In this document: positions 15,858 through 22,569 of the stretch, piece by piece | Layout of the letters: every line of letters begins with the position of its first letter | How positions within the stretch are numbered: the stretch's first letter is position 1 | Program-made: the position numbers and the translations under genes | The notes under the pieces: generated by a model | What the model was told of the DNA's origin: nothing | Seen by the model: the letters and a program-made list of their open reading frames with translations, nothing else | The model's database searches: none | NCBI GenBank assembly: GCA_938008415.1 | Contig: CALLKI010000071.1 | Location: 1 to 29,910 of the forward strand | DNA: 29,910 nt | Direction: 5' to 3' | From: an uncultured Luteimonas sp. | GTDB taxonomy: Bacteria; Pseudomonadota; Gammaproteobacteria; Xanthomonadales; Xanthomonadaceae

Positions 15858-16392
15858 CCTGCTGCCGCCGAACGCCACCCAGGCCGAACGTGCGCTGGAG
15901 GCCGTCACAGCCCGCATCGGCAGCGTTCCCATCCCGCTGCCTGCGCTGATCGACCCCGCCACCTGCCCCGAGCCGCTGCTGCCGTGGCTGGCCTGGGCGT
16001 TGTCGGTGGACAACTGGTCGGCCGACTGGCCCGTGGCCGTCAAACGCGCCCAGGTCGCCAACGCCATCCCGATCCAGCGACGCAAGGGCACCGCGGCCAG
16101 CGTTCGGCAAATTGTGGCCGCCTTCGGCGGCAACATCGCCCTCCGTGAGTGGTGGCAGCAATCGCCGCCAGGCACCCCGCACACGTTCGACATGACGCTG
16201 ACCGTCGCTGCCGGCACTGCGGCCGATCCAGCGTTCATCGATGCCGTCATCCTCGGCGTCCACCGCACCAAACCGGTCCGCAGCCACTTCACATTCACCC
16301 TGGGCCTGTCGGCGGCCGGCGCCCTCGGGCTGGCCGCTGCGGCGCGCCTGATCGCCTACCGCCGCCTGCACCTGCAGCAACCTGCCCCATGA
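15850..16392 (+). CDS. I: Baseplate wedge protein, P2 gpI family
   Basis: 180 aa from ATG 15850, preceded by GGAGG at 15840. The frame is open further upstream within J. Family motifs include LPPNATQAERALE at the start, CPEPLLPWLAWALSVDNW (about 37-55) and the RRKGTAASVRQIV stretch (about 78-90). Works with gpJ in the baseplate wedge. The stop overlaps the tail fibre start. Confidence 0.94.
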   Translation: MSSLLPPNATQAERALEAVTARIGSVPIPLPALIDPATCPEPLLPWLAWALSVDNWSADWPVAVKRAQVANAIPIQRRKGTAASVRQIVAAFGGNIALREWWQQSPPGTPHTFDMTLTVAAGTAADPAFIDAVILGVHRTKPVRSHFTFTLGLSAAGALGLAAAARLIAYRRLHLQQPAP

Positions 16393-17873
16393 CGACCCTG
16401 CCCATCCACATCACGGCCCAGGGCCGCGCCGCCCTGGTCAACGCCACCCACACCGGAACCACCCCGGTGACGATCGCCAGTATTGGCGTCACCGAGACCT
16501 GGTTCGACCCGTCCACCGATCCGCTGGCCCTGCCCGGACAAATCAAGGCCCTGTCCACCATCGCCGGCACGGTCGTGGCCGCCGACGTGATCCACGTGAC
16601 CCTCCGCGACGACAGCGCGGACGCCTACGACCTGCGCGGCTTCGGCCTGTACCTTGATGACGGCACCCTGTTCGCCGTCCACGCCCAACCCGACGTGATC
16701 CTGGCCAAGACGTCCAGCACGATGCTGCTGCTGTCGGCCGACATCCAGTTGGCCGACATCGATGCCACCAGCATCACATTCGGCGATGCCAGCTTCGCCA
16801 ACCCGCCCGCCTCCGAAACCATCTCCGGCGTGCTGCGCCTGGCCACCGACGCCCAGGCCATCGCCGGCACCGACCGCACCCGCGCGGTACCGCCGGGCGC
16901 GCTCAAAGCGGCACTGGACGCACGCCTGGGCCCGGCGGCCCCATCCTCGTTCATCAAGGGCCTGCTGTCGCTGGCCACGGCTGCCGCCCTGCGCGCCGCC
17001 CTGTCCATCAAGTCGGCTGCGCTGAAGGACGAAGGCGCGGGCAACGGCCTGGACGCCGACACCGTCGACGGACGTCACGCAGCCGAGTTCGCAGCGGCCG
17101 CGCATACGCACGGCTGGACCGACATCACCGGCACGCCCACCGCTTTCCCTCCGGCCGCCCACACGCACGCGGCGGCTGACATCATCAGCGGCACGCTGAA
17201 TGCCGACCGTATTCCGACGCTGGCGATATCCAAAGTGGCGGGCCTGCAGGGCGCGCTGGACGGCAAGGCCAACTCCGATCACACGCACTCGGCTTCGGAC
17301 ATCACCAGCGGCACGCTTTCTGACGCGCGGCTGCCGAGCACGATGCATGGCAAGACGTTCCTGGACGACTGCACGATCAAGGGAAACCTTGGACTCGGCT
17401 CGCAGGCAATCTATCTGTACGAGAAGGGCAGCGACGGCAGCCTTGGCGTTCGTGTTGGTCCCGACGGTGGGCCGTACGGCTGGTTTGCGTTCAATGCGGA
17501 CGGAAGGTTTGTCGTGCCAAACAACGGCGCCAGCTTTGGCGGAACCGTCTATGCAAACTACGTGACGGCAAGCGGGTTTTCGGTTGCCTCGTCACGCAAG
17601 CTGAAGCGCGATATCAGGCCGCTACACGTCGACGCCGACATCGTCGACCGCTTCCAGCCCGTGACCTTCCGGTACAAGGCCGCGCCCGAACGCGAAGTCG
17701 CCGGCCTGATCCGCGAGGATGTCGCCGACATCTTCCCGCTGGCGTGTACCGAAGACGGCATCGACTATGGCCAGCTGGTACCCCTGCTGATCGCAACGAT
17801 CCAGCACGACCGCGCCCAGCTACGCGACCTGGCCGCTCGCGTCGCGGCCCTCGAACACCGGAGCAACGCATGA
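16389..17873 (+). CDS. H: Tail fibre protein (gpH-like) with S74-type self-cleaving chaperone
   Basis: 494 aa. The N-terminal part (about 1-140) resembles the P2 gpH attachment domain, which binds the baseplate. The middle has three HTH-containing repeats (AAHTHGWTDI, AAHTHAAADI, SDHTHSASDI); HxH motifs in fibre shafts coordinate metal ions along the trimer axis. The C-terminus is an intramolecular chaperone autoprocessing (peptidase S74) domain with SSRKLKRDI, likely nucleophile S401 and Lys406, then VTFRYK and GLIREDVADIFP, ending in a coiled coil. This domain trimerises the fibre and cuts itself off. The shaft just before S401 is lower in GC, as expected of a swapped host-range segment. 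Confidence 0.9.
   Translation: MTTLPIHITAQGRAALVNATHTGTTPVTIASIGVTETWFDPSTDPLALPGQIKALSTIAGTVVAADVIHVTLRDDSADAYDLRGFGLYLDDGTLFAVHAQPDVILAKTSSTMLLLSADIQLADIDATSITFGDASFANPPASETISGVLRLATDAQAIAGTDRTRAVPPGALKAALDARLGPAAPSSFIKGLLSLATAAALRAALSIKSAALKDEGAGNGLDADTVDGRHAAEFAAAAHTHGWTDITGTPTAFPPAAHTHAAADIISGTLNADRIPTLAISKVAGLQGALDGKANSDHTHSASDITSGTLSDARLPSTMHGKTFLDDCTIKGNLGLGSQAIYLYEKGSDGSLGVRVGPDGGPYGWFAFNADGRFVVPNNGASFGGTVYANYVTASGFSVASSRKLKRDIRPLHVDADIVDRFQPVTFRYKAAPEREVAGLIREDVADIFPLACTEDGIDYGQLVPLLIATIQHDRAQLRDLAARVAALEHRSNA
17161..17317 (+). repeat. Two direct DNA repeats in the tail fibre gene, 120 bp apart
   Basis: Copies of ACACGCACxCGGCxxCxGAC followed by ATCAxCAGCGGCACGCT lie at 17161-17197 and 17281-17317, exactly 120 bases apart. 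They encode the second and third HTH-SxxDI-SGTL repeats of the fibre shaft. Such repeats let shafts lengthen or shorten by recombination. Confidence 0.8.
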
Positions 17874-18235
17874 CCAACACCCGCATCCGCACCGACGCAC
17901 TCGGCAACCGCATCGAGCGCATCGCGACAGAGACTCACATCTTCTATGACCCGACCCATCCCGCCACGGCGCAGATCGTCTTCCAGGGCGAGGAATACCT
18001 GACCGATGCCGGTGGCGATACCATCGTCGCGAAGATCGACGGCCGGCAGTCGCTCCGCATCGAGCTGGCGGACATTGCCGCCAAGACCTACGACGCCGGC
18101 ACTGACCCTGTGACCGGGGCCAATCTGTCGCAGATCAGCCCCGCTGGCATCGCGCAGATCATCCGCGCGGTGTACGACGCCGAGCACAACCTGGCCCATG
18201 CCGCTGGCGTCGCCGATCCTGAAGGCGCAGCATGA
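17870..18235 (+). CDS. Unrecognised small tail-region protein, 121 aa
   Basis: ATG 17870 overlaps the fibre stop (ATGA). The protein begins MTNTRIRTDALGNRIER and has a segment around LRIELADIAAKTYDAGTDPVTGANLSQIS. It lies where P2 has gpG, the fibre assembly chaperone, but shows no visible similarity to gpG. It is probably a fibre-associated or tail-tip protein of this phage group. The four-base overlap with the next gene indicates a co-translated cassette. Confidence 0.7.
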   Translation: MTNTRIRTDALGNRIERIATETHIFYDPTHPATAQIVFQGEEYLTDAGGDTIVAKIDGRQSLRIELADIAAKTYDAGTDPVTGANLSQISPAGIAQIIRAVYDAEHNLAHAAGVADPEGAA

Positions 18236-18885
18236 TGCCTGCCGGGTACCGCAACAGCGCCGGCGTCGACTTCGACGAACTCTTCGACCCATACGAGCAG
18301 GGCGAAAAACCGGCACCCACGGGCTATCGCACGTCCGATGGCGCTGACCTGTGCGAGCGATATGCACCGCTCGCATACGGCAGCAAGGGGCCGGATGTCG
18401 GGTACCGCAACAGCGCCGGCTTGGACCTGTCGAACCTGTGGGCGGCGCGGGGCACGGCGCAATACATCACCTGGAACTTGCCGCCAATCTTCGCGGCCGG
18501 CAATTCGAATCAGAGTCACCCGAACGGCCACGCCTCGTTCGAACTTCGCAACAACGGGGAAATTTGGACCTACGTCAACAACCCCGGCGCGGTCGCGAAC
18601 AAGCTTGCGAACTACGTTTCCGATCCGTCGAAGCTGTCGCAATACGAGGTCCTGGTCACGAAGACATCCGGCAACGCGACTGTCGAGAACGCGGGGTCGT
18701 GGCAGAACCTGGGCACGTCCCGATGGTTCGGCTTCGACGTGAACGTGTTGGACACGACCTATACCGCCGTTTGCACGGTTCAGATTCGCAAGGTCGGGAC
18801 GACGACCATCGTCGCCAGCACGACGGCCAGCCTTAGCGCGCGCTGGAGTTCCGGCAGCGGTGGCGGGCCGCCGATCTTGGAGTAA
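18232..18885 (+). CDS. Unrecognised tail-region protein with GYRNSAG repeats, 217 aa
   Basis: The first 75 residues hold three repeats at an exact 26-residue period: GYRNSAGVDFDELF (residue 5), GYRTSDGADLCERY (31) and GYRNSAGLDLSNLW (57). The rest (about 80-210) is rich in Ser, Thr, Asn and aromatics with alternating hydrophobics, consistent with a beta-sandwich adhesin-like domain. The C-terminus is Gly/Ser-rich. GC is lower than in neighbouring genes. Placed after the fibre and a small coupled gene, it is likely a virion adhesin or fibre-tip component. That is inference. ATG 18235 is an alternative start. Confidence 0.72.
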   Translation: MMPAGYRNSAGVDFDELFDPYEQGEKPAPTGYRTSDGADLCERYAPLAYGSKGPDVGYRNSAGLDLSNLWAARGTAQYITWNLPPIFAAGNSNQSHPNGHASFELRNNGEIWTYVNNPGAVANKLANYVSDPSKLSQYEVLVTKTSGNATVENAGSWQNLGTSRWFGFDVNVLDTTYTAVCTVQIRKVGTTTIVASTTASLSARWSSGSGGGPPILE

Positions 18886-18993
18886 GCGCGGACATTCCCG
18901 CGGCGCGAATTATCGACATACGCAAGTCCGTATGCACTGCCATTACACGACACAACGCTGCCGCCGCCGCCACCGTCGCGGCAGGATGCTCGC
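18886..18993. promoter_or_regulatory. Gap before gpV, possible late promoter
   Basis: A 108-base gap in an otherwise tightly packed operon. It is locally AT-richer and has a perfect dyad CATACG/CGTATG at 18917-18934 with a 6-base spacer. In P2 a late promoter (PV) precedes V, so a promoter here would be in keeping. No Ogr-type dyad was found by eye. Confidence 0.35.
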
Positions 18994-19584
18994 ATGACCC
19001 GCTCCGCTGCACTCGACCGCATTGCCAACCTGATCCGCTTCGGCACCGTTGCCGAGCGCGACCTGTCGCGCGCCCTGGTGCGGGTGCGCAGCGGCGGGCT
19101 GCTGAGCGACTGGCTTCCGTGGTTGGTGCCGCATGCCGGGGCCGGGCGTACCGACTGGTCGCCGCCCGCGCTGGGCGAACAGGTCCTGGTCCTGTGCGTG
19201 GAGGGCGATGCCACTGCGGGCGTCGTGCTGCGCGCCCTGTACTCCGACGACGTGGCGCCCCCGGCCAACGCCGGGGACGTGCACCGCAGCGTCTACGCCG
19301 ACGGCGCGGTGGTCGAGTACGACGCCGCCGCGCACGCGCTGACCGCCACCCTGCCCGCAGGCGCCACCGCCACGCTCACCGCCGATGGCGGCATCACCCT
19401 GAACGGCCCGGTGACGATCAACGGCACCTGCGATATCAGCGAAACGCTCACTGTCGCGGCGGACATCGACAGCAGCGGCACCCTCACCGCCAGCACCGAC
19501 GTGGTGGGCGGCGGCATCAGCCTCAAGGGCCACAAGCACACCGGCGTCCAGACCGGCAGCGGCGTGACCGGAGGTCCGCAGTGA
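18994..19584 (+). CDS. V: Baseplate assembly protein and tail spike, P2 gpV family
   Basis: 196 aa. The N-terminal OB-fold part (about 15-95) carries WLPWLVPHAG and WSPPALGEQVLVLC. The C-terminal beta-helix is repetitive (TATLTADGGITLNGPVTING) and ends with the metal-binding GHKHTGV. In P2 gpV the HxH residues of the trimer hold an iron ion at the needle tip that pierces the outer membrane. It follows the fibre cassette here, whereas P2 has it before J. Confidence 0.94.
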   Translation: MTRSAALDRIANLIRFGTVAERDLSRALVRVRSGGLLSDWLPWLVPHAGAGRTDWSPPALGEQVLVLCVEGDATAGVVLRALYSDDVAPPANAGDVHRSVYADGAVVEYDAAAHALTATLPAGATATLTADGGITLNGPVTINGTCDISETLTVAADIDSSGTLTASTDVVGGGISLKGHKHTGVQTGSGVTGGPQ

Positions 19585-19934
19585 GGGGCATGAGCGCCGC
19601 TAACGGCAAAGCGCTGGAGGGCGCCGCGCACGTGGCGCAATCCATCGCCGACATCCTCACCACCCCCGTCGGTACCCGGGTCATGCGACGCGACTACGGC
19701 TCGCTGCTGCCGGAGCTGATCGACCAGCCCATCACCCCCGCCGTGCTCACCCGCATCTACGGTGCCATCGCGGGCGCGCTCATGCGCTGGGAGCCCCGCC
19801 TGCGCATCACCCGCATTGCCCTGGCCAGCGGCAGCGCCCACGGTACGTTCACCGTCCACCTGGACGGCCACCGTACCGACGTCCCCTTGGCAAGCGAATA
19901 CACGCGCCTGTCCCTACCGCTCATCTTCCGCTAG
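19581..19934 (+). CDS. W: Baseplate protein, P2 gpW family (gp25-like)
   Basis: 117 aa from GTG 19581, which overlaps the gpV stop (GTGA) and has GGAGG at 19570. An alternative ATG lies at 19590. The family signature is DILTTPVGTRVMRRDYGSLLPELID (about 25-50), shared with T4 gp25, followed by RITRIAL. gp25-like proteins link wedge, hub and sheath. About 20 bases precede the sheath gene. Confidence 0.94.
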   Translation: MRGMSAANGKALEGAAHVAQSIADILTTPVGTRVMRRDYGSLLPELIDQPITPAVLTRIYGAIAGALMRWEPRLRITRIALASGSAHGTFTVHLDGHRTDVPLASEYTRLSLPLIFR

Positions 19935-19955
19935 GCCGCATCGAGGAGCCGATCC

Positions 19956-21146
19956 ATGCCCGACATCTACCACCACGGCGTACTGGTCAACGAGATCAAC
20001 ACCGGCGCCCGCCCCATCCGCACCGTCTCCACCGCCGTGATCGGTCTGGTGGCCACGGCCGACGACGCCGATGCGACCGTCTTCCCGCTGGACCGCCCGG
20101 CCCTGGTCACCGACGTGGCGGCCGCGCTGGCCGCAGCCGGCACCACGGGCACCTTGCGCCCGGCCCTGCAGGGCATCGCAGACCAGTGCAGCCCGGTGGT
20201 GGTGGTGGTGCGCGTGGCCGAAGGTACCGGCGAGAGCCCGGAAGATATCGAAGCCGCAACCACCAGCAACGTGATCGGCACCGACACCGCCGACGGCAAG
20301 ACCGGCCTGCAGGCCCTGCTGGTGGCCGAGGCGCAACTGGGCGTGCGGCCGCGGATCCTGGGCGCGCCCGGCCTGGACACCCCGCCCGTGGCCACGGCGC
20401 TTGTCACCATCGCGCAGCAACTGCGCGCCATGGCCTATGCCGCGGCCTGGCGCTGCAAGGACGTGGCGGAGGCCGTGCTCTACCGCGACCAGTTCGCCGC
20501 ACGCGAGCTGATGCTGATCTGGCCGGACTTCCTGGCATGGGACACCGCCGCCTCGGCCACTGTGGCCGTGCCCGCCGTGGCCCGCGCCCTGGGCTTGCGG
20601 GCGAAGATCGACCAGGAACAGGGCTGGCACAAGACGCTCTCCAACGTGGCCGTCAACGGCGTGACCGGCATCAGCAAGGACGTGAGCTTCAACCTCCAGT
20701 CGCCCAATACCGACGCAGGCACGCTCAATGCCGCGGACGTGACCACCCTGGTCAACATGAACGGCTATCGATTCTGGGGCAGCCGCACCTGCAGCGACGA
20801 CCCGCTGTTCGCCTTCGAAAGCGCCACCCGCAGCGGCCAGATCATCGCCGACACCATCGCCCACGGGATTGCCGGATTCGTCGACAAGCCCTTGCACCCG
20901 TCGATCGTCAAGGACATCGTCGAATCCATCAACGCCAAGCTGCGCAGCCTGGTCGCCCAGGGCTACCTGATCGGCGCCAGTTGCTGGTACGACGCCGACA
21001 ACAATCCGGTCTCGGGCCTGTCTGCCGGCCAGCTGCGCATCGACTACGACTACACCCCGGTGCCGCCGATCGAGCAACTGGGCCTGAACCAGCGCATCAC
21101 CGACAGCTACTTCGCCGACTTCGCCGGCCGCGTGGCCGGCACCTGA
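19956..21146 (+). CDS. FI: Tail sheath protein, P2 gpFI family
   Basis: 396 aa, the length of P2 gpFI. It polymerises around the tube and contracts to drive infection. Recognisable stretches include the start YHHGVLVNEINTGARPIRTVSTAVIGLVATADDAD, the central GAPGLDTPPVA and ISKDVSFNLQSPNTDAGTLN, and the C-terminal FWGSRTCSDDPLF followed by DFAGRVAGT. A strong GAGGAG ribosome site lies upstream. Confidence 0.96.
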   Translation: MPDIYHHGVLVNEINTGARPIRTVSTAVIGLVATADDADATVFPLDRPALVTDVAAALAAAGTTGTLRPALQGIADQCSPVVVVVRVAEGTGESPEDIEAATTSNVIGTDTADGKTGLQALLVAEAQLGVRPRILGAPGLDTPPVATALVTIAQQLRAMAYAAAWRCKDVAEAVLYRDQFAARELMLIWPDFLAWDTAASATVAVPAVARALGLRAKIDQEQGWHKTLSNVAVNGVTGISKDVSFNLQSPNTDAGTLNAADVTTLVNMNGYRFWGSRTCSDDPLFAFESATRSGQIIADTIAHGIAGFVDKPLHPSIVKDIVESINAKLRSLVAQGYLIGASCWYDADNNPVSGLSAGQLRIDYDYTPVPPIEQLGLNQRITDSYFADFAGRVAGT

Positions 21147-21168
21147 TTCCGACTCCCCGGAGACGCCC

Positions 21169-21678
21169 ATGGCACTGCCCCGCAAGCTGAAGAACTTCAA
21201 CGTCTTCGTCGATGGCGAAAGCTTCATCGGCCAGGCCAAAACCATCACCCTGCCCACCCTCACCCGCAAGATGGAAGACTGGCGCGGCGGCGGCATGTCG
21301 GGCCCGGTGAAGGCGGACCTCGGCCAGGAGCCCATCGAGTTCAAGGCCGTCTACGGCGGCCTCATGCGCCCCCTGCTGGCCCAGTACGGGGTGACCACCC
21401 ACGACGGCGTGCAGATCCGCTTCGCCGGCGCCTACCAGCGCGACGACACCGGTGCGGTGGACGCCGTGGAAGTGGTGGTGCGCGGCCGCCACAGCGAGAT
21501 CGAATTCGGCGATGCCGCCGCCGGCGAGGACACCGAGTTCACGGTCACGACCCAGTGCAGCTACTACAAGCTCACGGTCAACGGCGCCGTCGTGGTGGAG
21601 ATCGACCTGCCCAACATGGTCGAGACCTACGGCGGCACCGACGTCATGCGCACCATCCGCAACGCCATCGGCATGTGA
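21169..21678 (+). CDS. FII: Tail tube protein, P2 gpFII family
   Basis: 169 aa, similar to P2 gpFII. Begins MALPRKLKNFNVFVDGESFIGQ and has the family's YGGLMRPLLAQYG and the late CSYYKLTVNGAVVVEIDLPNM. It forms the rigid tube inside the sheath through which DNA passes. Followed by a 175-base GC-rich spacer. Confidence 0.96.
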   Translation: MALPRKLKNFNVFVDGESFIGQAKTITLPTLTRKMEDWRGGGMSGPVKADLGQEPIEFKAVYGGLMRPLLAQYGVTTHDGVQIRFAGAYQRDDTGAVDAVEVVVRGRHSEIEFGDAAAGEDTEFTVTTQCSYYKLTVNGAVVVEIDLPNMVETYGGTDVMRTIRNAIGM

Positions 21679-21853
21679 CGCATATCCGCGAGCGCGCCGG
21701 GAAGCCGGCCGCGCCGGACGCTGCGACGGACGGGCGCCTCACCCCGCCGGAGCGGCCCCGGATGCCGGCCGGTGGAGCGCCACCCGACAGTGAGGCTCGG
21801 GAGCGCCGGCCGACGCCCGGCGCAACACCCCATTCCCCTGCCTGGAGATCCGC
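21679..21853. other. GC-rich spacer between tube and chaperone genes
   Basis: 175 bases with no convincing gene, very rich in CCGG-type tracts and imperfect dyads such as GCCGGCC blocks. It may hold an RNA processing site or a weak terminator that sets the ratio of tube to chaperone transcripts. No T tract is present. Confidence 0.5.
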
Positions 21854-22147
21854 ATGAGCAACCCCGACGTCGCCACCGTGCCGCTGGACACGCCCATCAC
21901 CCGCGGCGAGCAGACCATCGACAGCCTCACCCTGCGCCGGCCCGACGCCGGCAGCCTGCGCGGCCTGAAGCTGTTCGACGTGGTGCAGATGGACGTGCTG
22001 GCACTGCAGACCCTGCTGCCGCGCATCACCGCCCCCACCCTCACCAGCGCCGACGTCGCGGCCCTGTCCGCCCCGGACCTGTTCAAGCTGGGCGCCGAGG
22101 TCGCGGCTTTTTTCGTGCCGAAGGAGCCCGCCACGGCCTCCCCGTGA
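21854..22147 (+). CDS. E: Tail assembly chaperone, P2 gpE family
   Basis: 97 aa. Typical gpE sequence: PLDTPITRGEQTIDSLTLRRPDAGSLRGLKLFDV and LLPRITAPTLTSADVAALSAPDLFKLGAEVAAFF. It coats the tape measure protein during tail assembly. The slippery heptamer T TTT TTC at 22108-22114 near its end allows a -1 shift into E'. The last codons after the slip site (GTG to TGA 22145-22147) are used only in the unshifted product. Confidence 0.94.
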   Translation: MSNPDVATVPLDTPITRGEQTIDSLTLRRPDAGSLRGLKLFDVVQMDVLALQTLLPRITAPTLTSADVAALSAPDLFKLGAEVAAFFVPKEPATASP

Positions 22148-22275
22148 CCGTGGACGACGCCATGGCCGACATCGCCGCCGTGTTCCACTGGCCTCCGTCG
22201 GAGATGGCCGCCTGGTCGCTGGCCGAGCTGATGGACTGGCGGGAACGGGCACGCCTGCGCAGCGGGGGCGAGTGA
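21854..22275 (+). CDS. E': Frameshift product E+E' (tail assembly chaperone, long form)
   Basis: Reading shifts -1 at T TTT TTC (22108-22114) and continues from CGT at 22114 to TGA 22273-22275. The E' part includes MADIAAVFHWPPSEMAAWSLAELMDWRERAR, the conserved GpE/E' domain, which also has its own ATG at 22162. In P2 and many tailed phages this programmed -1 shift makes a small share of long chaperone needed for tail assembly. The two proteins share the first 87 residues, and the long form is about 140 aa. Confidence 0.9.
22108..22114 (+). promoter_or_regulatory. -1 ribosomal frameshift slippery site
   Basis: T TTT TTC in the E reading frame fits the X XXY YYZ rule. Downstream GC-rich sequence could form the stimulating structure. 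The position matches the E/E' shift of P2. Confidence 0.88.
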
Positions 22276-22290
22276 TGCTAGAGTGCGCCC

Positions 22291-22536
22291 ATGACGCTGC
22301 TCATTCTCGTCTTCGCGGGGACCGGCCTGGGCTTTCTCGGCCTGATGGTGCTATGGGCGCTCTCGCTCATGGTCGAGCCGTTCATCGGCAAGGCGCCCGC
22401 CGGCCCCTTGCCCACGGCGGAAACCGCACAGGCGCCGACCACTACGCACCGCACGCGCCTGCGCGACCGCGTGCTGCTGGTGCTGCTGGCCTCCGCCCTG
22501 GTGGGCGCCGCCCTGCAACTGTCTGGCCTGATCTGA
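22291..22536 (+). CDS. Small two-span membrane protein between E' and T
   Basis: 81 aa with hydrophobic segments at about 2-29 and 61-81 and a polar Pro/Thr/Arg linker between. No signal-peptidase site or lipobox is clear. It sits inside the tail operon between chaperone and tape measure genes, a place where P2 has no extra gene. It may be a moron affecting the host membrane, for example superinfection exclusion. No family recognised. Confidence 0.6.
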   Translation: MTLLILVFAGTGLGFLGLMVLWALSLMVEPFIGKAPAGPLPTAETAQAPTTTHRTRLRDRVLLVLLASALVGAALQLSGLI

Positions 22537-22569
22537 CGCGGGGCGGCGCCGTGCGCGGGAGGGCCGCGC

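Noticed and set aside
14385..16298. 637-aa minus-strand frame opposite S, J and I
   Set aside because: Shadow of three well-recognised tail genes on the other strand.
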